NCBI GenBank assembly: GCA_964553045.1
Contig: CAZKJG010000014.1
Coordinates: 26,337 to 90,336, forward strand
Origin: JAWLEP01 sp964553045
Lineage (GTDB): Bacteria > Fermentibacterota > Fermentibacteria > Fermentibacterales > JCC-6
Length of the DNA stretch: 64,000 nucleotides
Direction: 5' to 3'
Positions 51,481-60,425 of this stretch are shown here, in pieces; position 1 is the first letter of the stretch, and each line of letters opens with the position of its first letter. Under the pieces are notes generated by a model. The model did no database searches. It was not told the origin of the DNA and saw only the letters and a program-made list of their open reading frames with translations. The position numbers and the translations under genes are program-made.

Positions 51481-52109
51481 GCTGGAAGGCTTCCCAGGAC
51501 CTGGCCACGAGAACCCTGACGGAGCTTCTGAGGCGCACCAGGGAGATGAGCCTCCGCGTGCCGCCGGTGCCCGCCATATTCTCGGGGCTGCGCATAGCGG
51601 CGAGCCCGCTGCTGGTGTATTTCGTCAGCATCCGTTCCATGCCCAGGCCCGCCTTCTGGACGGTGCTGGCGGCGGCGTTCACGGACTACGCCGACGGCTG
51701 GCTCGCCAGGAGGCTGCGCTGCAAGACCTACGGAGGGAAGATACTGGACTTCACAGCTGACAAGATATTCCTCATGGTCGCCCTCCTGGCCATGGCCTCC
51801 GCCGGGTACATGGACGCCACAGTGGCCGGCATAATCGCAGGCTATCACCTGCTGGTGATAATGGCCATCACCGTGGTCTCGTGGAGCCTGTCCACCCCGC
51901 TGGTTCCCATGCCCACGGGCGAGAGGCTCGTGGTCACCCTGTCCTACGTGCTGGTGATCGTCGTGGCCGGCGCGGCGGCATTTCCCGATAAGGGCATATA
52001 CTCCACCCTGTCCTGGATCGGCGGCGTCCTGACCCTTGTTTCCCTGCTGGCGGGAACCGTGGGATACCTGCGCCTGATCAGGCGGCTCCTGGGGAGGTAC
52101 AGAAGATGA
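51477..52109 (+). CDS. CDP-alcohol phosphatidyltransferase (PgsA-like)
   Basis: Membrane phospholipid-synthesis enzyme, 210 residues, about six membrane segments. The family motif D-x2-DG-x2-AR-x8-G-x3-D-x3-D is seen as DYADGWLARRLRCKTYGGKI followed by LDFTADK. It joins a CDP-activated lipid to an alcohol; glycerol-3-phosphate (PgsA) is the commonest acceptor at this length but is not proven. ATG 51477 overlaps the preceding stop (ATGA), with GGAGGGG upstream. Confidence 0.88.
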   Translation: MSWKASQDLATRTLTELLRRTREMSLRVPPVPAIFSGLRIAASPLLVYFVSIRSMPRPAFWTVLAAAFTDYADGWLARRLRCKTYGGKILDFTADKIFLMVALLAMASAGYMDATVAGIIAGYHLLVIMAITVVSWSLSTPLVPMPTGERLVVTLSYVLVIVVAGAAAFPDKGIYSTLSWIGGVLTLVSLLAGTVGYLRLIRRLLGRYRR

Positions 52110-52795
52110 CCTCCTGTGGCGTTCTGCTGGCGCTCTGGCTGGCCCTGTCCTCCGGATCCCCCGAGCGCCTGGAGGCGGAGGGAAGGCTCTGGGAGGCGGG
52201 AGTCGCCTACCAGGAGAAGGGTGATCTGCAGGGCCAGATGAGGGTAATCTGCCGCCTGCTCGAGGGGGCCCTGTACGCCGGGCATCCCTTCCGCTCCGCC
52301 CGGCTGATGGACGAGATGGAGGAGCTCGGCGCGGCTCCATCCGAGCTGGCTCTCTGGCGGGCGAGGCTGGCCTGGGCCTGCGGACTGGAGCAGCTGGCGC
52401 GCAGGCGTCTGGAAGAGCTCTCGGGCCCGGGGTGGATCGGGCGAAGGGCGGCCGGGCTGGCGCACCTGTACGCTCTCAGACCCCATCGGGCGGTCGAGGA
52501 GCTGAGGTCGGCCTACGCGCTGGCGGAGAACGACATGGAGAGGTACTACGCCGCTGTGGATCTCACCTACGCCATGCTCTCCGCCGGCCTGACCCGCCAG
52601 GCCCTCGAGGCCTCGGATTCCCTGGTTTCCGCGATGCCGGCAGACGGTCTTCCCGTCGTGCTCCGCTGCCTGTGCCTGCAGCGTTCCGGCAGGTACGCCG
52701 AGGCCATGACGGGACTGGATTCGCTCGCCGCCGACAGCACTGTGGGAGTGGGGCCCCGTTCCATGGCCAGGAGCCTGCTGGAGGAGCTGCAGTGA
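52106..52795 (+). CDS. secreted TPR-like helical protein
   Basis: A 229-residue protein, function unknown. Residues 1-18 form a short signal peptide (TSCGVLLALWLALSSG); the rest is made of helical pairs with TPR-like spacing (EAEGRLWEAGVAYQEKGDL, RAVEELRSAYALAENDMERY, CLQRSGRYAEAMTGLDSL). ATG 52106 overlaps the phosphatidyltransferase stop. It resembles the secreted protein at 50830 in style, suggesting related scaffold roles in the periplasm (weak inference). Confidence 0.6.
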   Translation: MTSCGVLLALWLALSSGSPERLEAEGRLWEAGVAYQEKGDLQGQMRVICRLLEGALYAGHPFRSARLMDEMEELGAAPSELALWRARLAWACGLEQLARRRLEELSGPGWIGRRAAGLAHLYALRPHRAVEELRSAYALAENDMERYYAAVDLTYAMLSAGLTRQALEASDSLVSAMPADGLPVVLRCLCLQRSGRYAEAMTGLDSLAADSTVGVGPRSMARSLLEELQ

Positions 52796-53682
52796 TCGGC
52801 CTGCTTCGAAGGATGAAGCTCAGAAGGCGCCTTTCCGCCCTGCTGGATGAGAGGCCCGTCATCCATCTGCCCGAGCATCTGCAGAGCCCGGAATCGGTGG
52901 CCGTGTTCTGCTCCGGAGGAGAGGACAGGATCTGGGCCGCCCTCTACATGGCCCGTGCCCTGGGCGAGCGCTACGGAAGCGAAAGGCTGCACGGCTACTG
53001 TCATGACCGCGACCGTGAGCTGATGGCCTCCGTGGTCCCGGGAGAGCATGTCCACGGCCTTCCGGACGGGAAAGAGGGAAAAGGGGAGTTCTGTCCCTCG
53101 ATGGTCTTCTACCCGTACGCGGACACCTCGCTGGAGACCGCCGTATCCATGGCGTCCCTGCGCCGGCCGGTGGCCGGGCTGGCGGAGGACCCGGTTGTGG
53201 GCCTTCGGGTGAAGATGACCGACGGCTACCGGCTTCCCGCGGCCCTGGAGGAGATGTGCCGGCTTCTCGATCTGCCCTTCCCGCGGGAATGGCGGCCGGA
53301 GGTGCCCAGGAACGACATGGCCAGGGCGGAAGCACTCCTGGCGCCCGTGTCCGGCCACGCCATGCCCTACATAGCGGCCACTTCCGGCGCCGCCGAGATC
53401 CTCAGATCCTCCGGTGTGGAGATACCGCTGAAGATGGTTCTGATGGACTCCGAGAAGGGTCCGCTGAACTGCGCCGGGAGGGGCGTCAGGGCCGCCGTAG
53501 TTGCGGGGGCCTCAGCGGCCGTGACCGACCGTCCGGTTGTGTGGAGTGACGCCTGCGCCCTGGGGGTTCCCGCGGTGGGGCTGGACCGCAAGGGCCTGTT
53601 TCCCTCCTGGGCCCGGGAGCCCGCCGAGGACGAGGAATCCTTCGTGGCCGCCTGGCGCGAACTGCTGCAGGAGGGCTGGTAG
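52792..53682 (+). CDS. conserved hypothetical, possibly GT9-like
   Basis: A 296-residue soluble protein, not firmly recognised. Two alpha/beta halves are suggested: residues 25-150 (SVAVFCSGGEDRIWAALYMA, LHGYCHDRDRELMASV) and 170-290 (LMDSEKGPLNCAGRGV, VVWSDACALGVPAVGLDRKG). The second half resembles the sugar-nucleotide side of GT9/heptosyltransferase-like folds, but the classical GT9 signature is absent. GTG 52792 overlaps the previous stop (GTGA). Part of the operon leading to polA. Confidence 0.5.
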   Translation: MIGLLRRMKLRRRLSALLDERPVIHLPEHLQSPESVAVFCSGGEDRIWAALYMARALGERYGSERLHGYCHDRDRELMASVVPGEHVHGLPDGKEGKGEFCPSMVFYPYADTSLETAVSMASLRRPVAGLAEDPVVGLRVKMTDGYRLPAALEEMCRLLDLPFPREWRPEVPRNDMARAEALLAPVSGHAMPYIAATSGAAEILRSSGVEIPLKMVLMDSEKGPLNCAGRGVRAAVVAGASAAVTDRPVVWSDACALGVPAVGLDRKGLFPSWAREPAEDEESFVAAWRELLQEGW

Positions 53683-53711
53683 ACGCATGAACGGCTGCGG
53701 AAGGGTTTGAG

Positions 53712-56357
53712 GTGAAGGTTCTTCTCATAGACTCCATGGGGCTGCTCTACCGGGGTCACTACGCTCTCATCAAGCGCCCCCTCAGGGCCGCCGACGGAAC
53801 GGTCACCAGTGGCCTGCACCACCTCCTCACAGAGATATACAGGCACGCCGACGCTCTGGAGCCGGATCTGGTCGGAGTCGTATTCGACCATCCCGGCCCC
53901 ACCTTCCGCAGGGAGATGTTCGAGGCCTACAAGGCGAATCGGCCGGAGACCCCCGAGGAGCTCGTTGCTCAGTCCGAGCTGGCCCGCAGGCTGGTCGACA
54001 GCCTGGGACTGCCCCGGGTTGAGCGGGAGGGACTGGAGGCCGACGACCTGATAGCGGGACTGGCCAGGAAGGCGGTCGACGGCGGTCACCGGGTAACCAT
54101 AGTCTCATCCGACAAGGACCTTCTTCAGGTTCTCGGCGAAGGCGTAACGGTTGTGCAGCCCGGCCGTCCCGGCAGGGAGGCAAGGAGCGTGAAGGCGGAG
54201 GACGTGCCCGGTATCCTGGGGGTCGAGGTCGGGCAGGTGCCCGACTACATGGCCCTTGTCGGGGACAGCTCCGACAACGTTCCGGGGGCCAGGGGGATCG
54301 GCCCGAAGACCGCGGTCAAGCTGCTGTCGGAGTGGGGTACGCTGGACGCCCTGTACCGCAACCTGGAGAGGGTGGAGCCCGGAGGAGCCCGCAGGAAGCT
54401 GAGAGGCCAGCGGGAAAGCGTCATGCTCAGCCGACGGCTGGTGACCCTCGAGAGCGAGCTTCCCGACGGAGTGCGCCTCGAGGACCTCAGGCCCGGCGCC
54501 CCCTCGGTGGAGGAGGCCACAAGGCTGCTCTCGCGGCTGGGCATGCGGACGATACTCGAACGACTTCCCCGGGGCGAGACCGCCGGCTGCCGGGTGGACG
54601 TGGTAAACTCCCCCGAATCCCTGGACGCCCTGGTCGATGAGCTCTTCGAATGCGATGAGCTGGCCGTCGACACGGAGACGGACTCCCCCGACCCCATCGA
54701 GGCCAGGCCGGTAGGGCTGGCGCTTGCCAGGGGCTTCGAGTCCGCATGGTACATTCCCATGTGCGGCGAGGGGGCCCTGCCGGCCGAGGCGGTGGCGGAT
54801 GCCCTGCGCAGGATCGCCTCGGGCCCCTCCATGGTGGCCCAGAACGCCAAGTACGACATGCACGTGCTGCGCGGCATGGGCGTGGACTGGAGGGAGGTCT
54901 CCGGCGATCCCTTCCTCGCCGACTACCTGCTGCGGCCGGGGGGAGGCCGGCGGTCGCTGGACGCGCTCTCCAGGCTGTACCTGGGCGAGGACATGGATAC
55001 CTACGACCAGGTGCTGGATGGCGCCGGTACGCTGCTGGAGGTCCCCCGGGAGAAGGTGGCGGCCTATTGCTGCGCCGACGTCACCGCCGCCATGCGGCTG
55101 CACGGGAAGCTCTCCGGCATGCTGCGGGAGACCTCAGGGCTGGAGGCCATATACCGAAACGTGGAGCTGCCCCTGGTGACCGTGCTGGCCGACATGGAGC
55201 GCAGGGGCGTGTCCCTGGACCTCGATAGCCTGCGCGAGCTGCGGAAGGACTACTCCTCCCGTCTGGCCGAGCTGGCAGCGGAGGCGGCTGAGATAGCGCA
55301 GCGGCAGGTGAACCTGAACAGCCCACAGCAGGTCTCCGGGGTGCTCTTCGAAGACCTTGGCCTGGAGACGGTCCGAAAGACATCCACCGGAAGGCCCTCC
55401 TCCAGCATGACGGTGCTGAAGGCGCTGCAGGGAAGGCACCGCTTCGTCGACCTGGTCATAGAGCACCGGGAGCTCTCCAAGCTGCTCTCCACCTACATCG
55501 GGAAGCTGCCCGACTTCGTGTCCCCCTCTACCGGCCTCATACACACCAGCTTCAACCAGGCGGTCACCGCCACCGGGCGGCTCAGCTCCAGCTCCCCCAA
55601 CCTCCAGAACATCCCCATTCGAACCGAGAGGGGCCGCAGCATTCGCAGGTGCTTCGCCCCTCCGGGCGATGGCGAGGTCTTCGTCTCCGCCGACTACTCC
55701 CAGATAGAGCTTCGAGTGCTGGCCCACCTGGCGGGGGAGGGCGCCCTCAGGGAGGCCTACCGCAAGGGCGAGGACATACACTGCCGCACGGCCAGGTCCG
55801 TGTTCGGGGACGATGCGCCGGAGATGCGGCGCAGGGCCAAGGAGGTAAACTTCTCCATAGTCTACGGGATAAGTCCCTTCGGCCTGGCCTCCCGGCTGGG
55901 AGTGAGCAGGGGCGAGGCTGCGGGAATCATCAACAGGTACTTCGATACCTATCCCGAGGTGGAGAGCTACTTCCGGGACACAGTGGCCGGCGCAGAGGCG
56001 GCCGGGGAGACCAGAACCATGCTGGGCCGCCGGCGCGGCTTCTCCGGCCTGGCCGATTCCGGAGGAAGCAACCGCAGGGCCATGGAGCGCATGGTGGTGA
56101 ACACCACGGTGCAGGGCTCCGCGGCGGACATCATGAAGCTCGCGATGATAGCCGTGCACCGCCGCCTGGCCGAGGAACTGCCCGAAGCGGGCCTTGTTCT
56201 GCAGGTTCACGACGAGCTGCTGCTTTCTGTCAGGGCGGACCTGGCGGAGGCCGCGGCCGCCATCATGGTCGAGGAGATGGAGGGCGCGGTCGAGCTGAAG
56301 GTGCCCCTGGAAGTGGAGACGGGAACGGGAAGGGACTGGATGGAGGCCCAGCATTGA
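53712..56357 (+). CDS. polA: DNA polymerase I
   Basis: Repair and Okazaki-fragment polymerase of 881 residues. 5'-3' exonuclease domain (1-about 290: LLIDSMGLLYRGHYAL, DLIAGLARKA, GDSSDNVPGARGIGPKTA); 3'-5' proofreading domain with intact acidic residues (AVDTETDS, NAKYDMHVL, YCCADVTAA); polymerase domain with motif A DYSQIELR (Asp661), motif B RRRAKEVNFSIVYG and motif C VHDELL (Asp834). GTG 53712 follows GGTTTGAGG weakly. All three activities therefore look functional. Confidence 0.98.
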   Translation: MKVLLIDSMGLLYRGHYALIKRPLRAADGTVTSGLHHLLTEIYRHADALEPDLVGVVFDHPGPTFRREMFEAYKANRPETPEELVAQSELARRLVDSLGLPRVEREGLEADDLIAGLARKAVDGGHRVTIVSSDKDLLQVLGEGVTVVQPGRPGREARSVKAEDVPGILGVEVGQVPDYMALVGDSSDNVPGARGIGPKTAVKLLSEWGTLDALYRNLERVEPGGARRKLRGQRESVMLSRRLVTLESELPDGVRLEDLRPGAPSVEEATRLLSRLGMRTILERLPRGETAGCRVDVVNSPESLDALVDELFECDELAVDTETDSPDPIEARPVGLALARGFESAWYIPMCGEGALPAEAVADALRRIASGPSMVAQNAKYDMHVLRGMGVDWREVSGDPFLADYLLRPGGGRRSLDALSRLYLGEDMDTYDQVLDGAGTLLEVPREKVAAYCCADVTAAMRLHGKLSGMLRETSGLEAIYRNVELPLVTVLADMERRGVSLDLDSLRELRKDYSSRLAELAAEAAEIAQRQVNLNSPQQVSGVLFEDLGLETVRKTSTGRPSSSMTVLKALQGRHRFVDLVIEHRELSKLLSTYIGKLPDFVSPSTGLIHTSFNQAVTATGRLSSSSPNLQNIPIRTERGRSIRRCFAPPGDGEVFVSADYSQIELRVLAHLAGEGALREAYRKGEDIHCRTARSVFGDDAPEMRRRAKEVNFSIVYGISPFGLASRLGVSRGEAAGIINRYFDTYPEVESYFRDTVAGAEAAGETRTMLGRRRGFSGLADSGGSNRRAMERMVVNTTVQGSAADIMKLAMIAVHRRLAEELPEAGLVLQVHDELLLSVRADLAEAAAAIMVEEMEGAVELKVPLEVETGTGRDWMEAQH

Positions 56358-56386
56358 TCCGCCGAACCCACTACAGTGCGAACGCG

Positions 56387-57730
56387 ATGACGAAAACGAT
56401 CACGGTGGCGGCGCTGGCCGTCCTGCTGCTTGCCTCGTGCGGCGGCGATTCCTCGCAGGCGGGGGAGAAGCCCGCCGGACCCAGCGTTCTGCTGGTGCTG
56501 GTGGACACCTTCCGCGCCGACCACGCCGGGTGCTACGGCTACGGCCGCCCCACCACTCCTACGCTGGACAGTCTGGCAGCCTCCGGTACCCGCTTCGCCG
56601 CCTTCCAGTCCCAGAGTCCGTGGACCCTACCGGCCATGACCTCCCTTCTCACCGGCCTGGCGGTAAGGGAGCACGGGGCCGGCAGGAGGGGGCACGACTT
56701 CCATGGAGTCGATACGGACATTCCGTACCTGCCCCACATCCTCAATGACCGGGGCTACGTGACCGGCGCCTTCTTCAACGTGGTCTACATGGACGCTGAC
56801 TTCGGCTTCCACCGCGGGTTCGATCACTTCGACTGCCAGGGCTTCACCAGCAGGCTCAGCCTGCGCAGGGCCGACGAGACCGTGGACGAGTGCATGGCCT
56901 GGCTGGACAGCCTTCCGGAAGGCAGGCCCTTCATGGCCGCCTTGCACTTCTACGACCCGCACATCAGCTACAACCCCCCGCCGCCGTACGACACCCTGTT
57001 CACCGATCCCGACTACGAGGGCCCCTACGGGCCCGAATGGGGCGAGGTCACCCAGCTCATGGCCGTAAACAGGGGTGACAGCATCATTCCTAGCGCGGGT
57101 CTGCAGAACCTCATCGGCCTGTACGACGGCGAGCTTGCCTTCACCGACGCCCATCTGGGAAGGCTCCTGGCCTACCTGCGGGAGCGCGGCCTGGCCGAAA
57201 GCACCGTGGTGGTGGTAACCGCCGACCACGGCGAGGAGTTCGCCGACCATGGCGGCGTGGAGCACGGCCATACGCTCTACCAGGAACTGCTGGCGGTGCC
57301 CATGGTCATCGCCGGGCCGGGCATTCCCGGGGGCAGGGTGGTGGAGGAGACGGCGGCCGGCATAGACCTGCTGCCAACCGTCCTGCGGCTCTTGGAGATC
57401 GAGGTTCCCGGCGTATGCGGAGGCAGCGACCTTTTGGCTGCCCTGCCGGCGGACCGGGCGGTGTCCTCCAGCGGCACGCTGTGGGCGGAAGGGAGCCTTG
57501 CCGCCTGCGTGGTCGCGGGAGAGAAGGTCATTTGGAACGCCGACACCGACAGCGCCACGGGCTACGATCTGGTCTCCGATCCCGCCGAGCTCGTCCCGCT
57601 GGAGCCGGACAGCGCTCTGCTGTCGCACGTTATGGACTACTGGGCGACGCCGCCGGTGGGTGACCCGCCGCCGGTGGACTACGAGGCTGCTGTTGACAGA
57701 ACACTGCGGGACCTCGGATACATAAGGTGA
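56387..57730 (+). CDS. sulfatase-family lipoprotein with Thr nucleophile
   Basis: Alkaline-phosphatase-superfamily hydrolase or transferase, 447 residues. Lipoprotein signal 1-17 with Cys18 in LLLASCGGD. Metal-site motifs: VLVDTFRADH (Asp about 38-44) and TADHGEEFADHGG. The nucleophile position is Thr80 in SPWTLPAMTSLLTG, not the Cys/Ser-x-Pro-x-Arg needed for formylglycine, so it is more like phosphoglycerol or phosphoethanolamine transferases or Thr-type phosphodiesterases than a true sulfatase. ATG 56387 lies 29 nt after polA. Substrate unknown, probably an envelope component. Confidence 0.82.
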   Translation: MTKTITVAALAVLLLASCGGDSSQAGEKPAGPSVLLVLVDTFRADHAGCYGYGRPTTPTLDSLAASGTRFAAFQSQSPWTLPAMTSLLTGLAVREHGAGRRGHDFHGVDTDIPYLPHILNDRGYVTGAFFNVVYMDADFGFHRGFDHFDCQGFTSRLSLRRADETVDECMAWLDSLPEGRPFMAALHFYDPHISYNPPPPYDTLFTDPDYEGPYGPEWGEVTQLMAVNRGDSIIPSAGLQNLIGLYDGELAFTDAHLGRLLAYLRERGLAESTVVVVTADHGEEFADHGGVEHGHTLYQELLAVPMVIAGPGIPGGRVVEETAAGIDLLPTVLRLLEIEVPGVCGGSDLLAALPADRAVSSSGTLWAEGSLAACVVAGEKVIWNADTDSATGYDLVSDPAELVPLEPDSALLSHVMDYWATPPVGDPPPVDYEAAVDRTLRDLGYIR

Positions 57731-57747
57731 CCCGGAGGGGGTGAAAC

Positions 57748-58608
57748 ATGCCGGAATACACGGCCAGGTTTCTGGAGAGAAGAGACCTGCTGCAGTTCCT
57801 GTCCGGCCAGCTGCTGGGATTCGCCCTGGACGACTACTTCGACGGTGCCTACCTGGGGGCCTTCGACCACAAGGGCAGGGCGGTAGGCTTCATATTCACC
57901 GGCCACAGCTCCGACCGCGAGGAGCGCCTCATAGGGGTGCCCCACATACTGGAGGACCGCGCGCCGGCGCCCGAGGCCGAGGAGTTCCTCATTGCCAGGG
58001 CCGCCAGCGTTGCCGGGGAGAACGCCTCCCGGGTCGTGGCGGCCGTCTACTCGGATCAGAACACCGGGGACCGTGAGCGCCTGCAGCAGACCTACGAGAA
58101 CATGGGATTCCGCTTCCTGCGGGATTCCAGCCGCATGTTCCGCGACCTCACCGACATTCCCGAACCGGAGATGGACCTGGACAGCATAGGCGCCGGCGAG
58201 GTGGGGGCGCCGGAGCTGGCCAGGGTCGCCACAAAGGCGGCCAAGGGCAGCGAATGGGAGAGCATAGACTTCGCCCGATACATGGAGGTCTGGAGTGCAT
58301 CCCGCCGGTACGACCCGGCCCTCTTCCGCGTCTACCGCGCAGAACGCGAGCCCGCAGGCGTGTTCATGGCCCGGCTGGACCGGGTGGACCCCAGCGAGGG
58401 CGGCTTCTACTTCCTGGGAGTCCTGCCCGAGCATCGCGGCAGCGGCCTGGCCAGGAGCATGCTCTACGAGGGCCTGCACATGCTCAGGAATCGCGGAGCC
58501 GACAAGACGCGCCAGATAGTTCCCTTCAGCGAGGGCCCCGGCATGAAGCTCCTCACCGGCTGCGGCTACAGCGTACTGGAGTGGGCCAGGTACTTCGAGC
58601 TCACATAG
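57748..58608 (+). CDS. GNAT-family acetyltransferase (tandem)
   Basis: Acyl-CoA N-acyltransferase-fold protein of 286 residues. The C-terminal GNAT domain has FYFLGVLPEHRGSGLARSML with the CoA-binding R-G-x-G-x-A loop (about 227-240). The N-terminal half (1-135) repeats the fold in degenerate form (RVVAAVYSDQNTGDRERLQ). ATG 57748 has GGAGGGGG upstream. The 3' end overlaps the convergent SpoU-type gene by 8 nt. Substrate unknown. Confidence 0.75.
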   Translation: MPEYTARFLERRDLLQFLSGQLLGFALDDYFDGAYLGAFDHKGRAVGFIFTGHSSDREERLIGVPHILEDRAPAPEAEEFLIARAASVAGENASRVVAAVYSDQNTGDRERLQQTYENMGFRFLRDSSRMFRDLTDIPEPEMDLDSIGAGEVGAPELARVATKAAKGSEWESIDFARYMEVWSASRRYDPALFRVYRAEREPAGVFMARLDRVDPSEGGFYFLGVLPEHRGSGLARSMLYEGLHMLRNRGADKTRQIVPFSEGPGMKLLTGCGYSVLEWARYFELT

Positions 58609-59074
58609 AGACAGGCCCCCCCAGCAGCCTCCGTCTCTGTATCTCCGAGCAGATGACCGCCGCGGTGCACGAGACGTTCATGCAGTCCCTTCCGCCGGAC
58701 TGGGGGAAGAGGAGCCGAAGGTCTGCTCTGCTGGCTATGGAGGGCTCCACACCCTCCGCCTCGTTGCCCAGCATGAAGGCACCGGAGATCTCGAAGGCGG
58801 CCTCGAAGAGGCTGCTGGCGCCGGGGCCGTTCTCCACGGCCACCAGCTGGCGCCCGGTGCCCCGCACCCACCGCACCGCCTCCGACATGGTGGGCACGTA
58901 CAGCCAGGGCACTGTGGCGTGCGTGCCCCGGGATGTCCTGCCGAGCTTGCGGTTGGGGGGGCGGCAGCAGATCCCAGTCAGTACGATCCCCGCAGGGGCG
59001 ATGGCGTCGGCCATGCGGAATATCGAGCCCACATTGTAGGCGCTGCGCAGGTTGTCGAGCACAAAGAGGGGCAT
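58601..59074 (-). CDS. SpoU/TrmH-family RNA methyltransferase
   Basis: SPOUT-class 2'-O-methyltransferase, 157 residues, the size of TrmL-like members. Motif 1 LDNLRSAYNVGSIFRMADA is near the N-terminus, motif 2 FMLGNEAEGVEPS about 105-117, motif 3 GGRDCMNVSCTAAV about 130-143; together they form the knotted SAM site. ATG 59074 is chosen; an in-frame ATG at 59126 would overlap the divergent comEC-like start. tRNA wobble methylation is the likeliest role, not proven. Confidence 0.88.
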   Translation of the reverse strand: MPLFVLDNLRSAYNVGSIFRMADAIAPAGIVLTGICCRPPNRKLGRTSRGTHATVPWLYVPTMSEAVRWVRGTGRQLVAVENGPGASSLFEAAFEISGAFMLGNEAEGVEPSIASRADLRLLFPQSGGRDCMNVSCTAAVICSEIQRRRLLGGPVSM

Positions 59075-59088
59075 CAGTCGTCCGCCAC

Positions 59089-59117
59089 TTGGTGAGCGGG
59101 CGAACGAAGCGTAGGAT
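59089..59117 (+). promoter_or_regulatory. promoter candidate directly before comEC-like gene
   Basis: TTGGTG (59089-59094) and TAGGAT (59112-59117), spacer 17. Only six nt separate the -10 box from ATG 59124, so the transcript could be leaderless; no ribosome site is present. Confidence 0.4.
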
Positions 59118-59123
59118 AGTCTC

Positions 59124-60425
59124 ATGTACCGCCCAACCGTTCTGCTTCCGCTTGCGGTTCTCGCCTTTGCGGCGGGAGCCCTTCTGGGAATGCCCGGAGG
59201 GCTTCCGGCCGCGGTTGTGGCCGCCGGCTGCGGCTTCCTGGTGCCCGCCCGCGCGGGGCCGCTGCGATGGCTGCCCATGCTGCTGGGGGCCGCCGCCCTG
59301 GGAGGGTCGCTGCCGGCCCCGGGCTCGGAGGCCGCCTCACCACTTCCCACCGGTCCAATCTACAAAGGCAGGGTCAGTGCCGTAACCGTCTCGGGGGCCA
59401 TGCTGAGGATCGAGGGGGGGCGGAGGCTGTGGGTTCGGGGTCGCTTCGGCGCCCGGGGTGTGATGCGGGGCGATTCCATGGCGGTCTCCGGCTGGAGGAG
59501 CGGGCGCTTTCTTGATCCAGCGATGGTAGTCACGCGACCGAAAAACGGCCTCGTGAGAAGCATCAGGGGCAGCCTCGCGGCACTGATGGAGCGGAGGCTG
59601 ACGCCGCGGCCGGTCTCCGCCACCGCGCAGACGCTGCTGCTGGGGTTTCGGGGTCGCATGCCCCGGACGGCGCGGAACAGCTTTCGAGATGGGGGGATTA
59701 CCCATCTGCTTGCCGTCTCCGGCATGCACGTGGGCATGGTTGCGGCTCTCGTTCTCCTGATCCTCCGCGGGGGGCTGGGCAGGTGCTGGATGACGGCCCT
59801 CCTGGCATGTACAGCGGTGGTGGCCTACGCGGCGATGACGGGTCTGCGGCCGTCGGCCGCGCGGGCGGCCGTGATGGCCTGCGCCGCCGTGCTGTGGATG
59901 CAGGCGGCGGGAGGAACTCCGGGGCTTCTGTGGCTCTGGGGCGCCGCCGCTGCAGTCGTGCTTTCGGCGGACCCGTCAGCCGTATACGACACGGGGGCCC
60001 AGATGTCCTTCGGAGCCGTCCTGGCGCTGATCCTGGCAGGTCGGAGCTTCGGTTTCCGTCCCAGGCCCCTGGCCTGGGCGGCCGACGGCCTCTATGCGGG
60101 AATCGTGGTCACCGTGGCCCTGGCACCGCTGGTCAGCTCCGCGTATGGGGATATGCGTCCCCTGGGCCCGGTCCTGACGGTGGTCTCGCTTCCGCTGGTG
60201 ATGACGGTGATGGTTCTGTCCATGCCCGCTCTGATTCCGTGGGCCGGAAGGCCCTTCGCCCGGCTGCTGGAGTGGGTTGTCTGGACCTGGTCGAAGGCCG
60301 TGGAAGGCATCAGTGCCGAAGGCGTAGAGGTGACGGGCAAGACCGCTCTAGTGGGCTGGGCCGTCGTCCTGGGTCTGCTGGTCCTGGTCCGTCGCTGGCG
60401 CGGTCTCCACAGGCGGCTCCGCTGA
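59124..60425 (+). CDS. ComEC/Rec2-family DNA-uptake protein, short form
   Basis: Inner-membrane channel protein for single-stranded DNA uptake, 433 residues with about 10 membrane segments. The competence-domain signature HLLAVSGMHVGMVAAL starts at His194; GLRPSAARAAVMA and DPSAVYDTGAQMSFGAVLAL follow as in ComEC. An N-terminal OB-like region (about 75-140) is present, but the C-terminal metallo-beta-lactamase domain of full ComEC (about 700-800 residues) is absent. ATG 59124 lies just after a promoter-like sequence. The last 78 nt overlap a convergent gene. Confidence 0.85.
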   Translation: MYRPTVLLPLAVLAFAAGALLGMPGGLPAAVVAAGCGFLVPARAGPLRWLPMLLGAAALGGSLPAPGSEAASPLPTGPIYKGRVSAVTVSGAMLRIEGGRRLWVRGRFGARGVMRGDSMAVSGWRSGRFLDPAMVVTRPKNGLVRSIRGSLAALMERRLTPRPVSATAQTLLLGFRGRMPRTARNSFRDGGITHLLAVSGMHVGMVAALVLLILRGGLGRCWMTALLACTAVVAYAAMTGLRPSAARAAVMACAAVLWMQAAGGTPGLLWLWGAAAAVVLSADPSAVYDTGAQMSFGAVLALILAGRSFGFRPRPLAWAADGLYAGIVVTVALAPLVSSAYGDMRPLGPVLTVVSLPLVMTVMVLSMPALIPWAGRPFARLLEWVVWTWSKAVEGISAEGVEVTGKTALVGWAVVLGLLVLVRRWRGLHRRLR

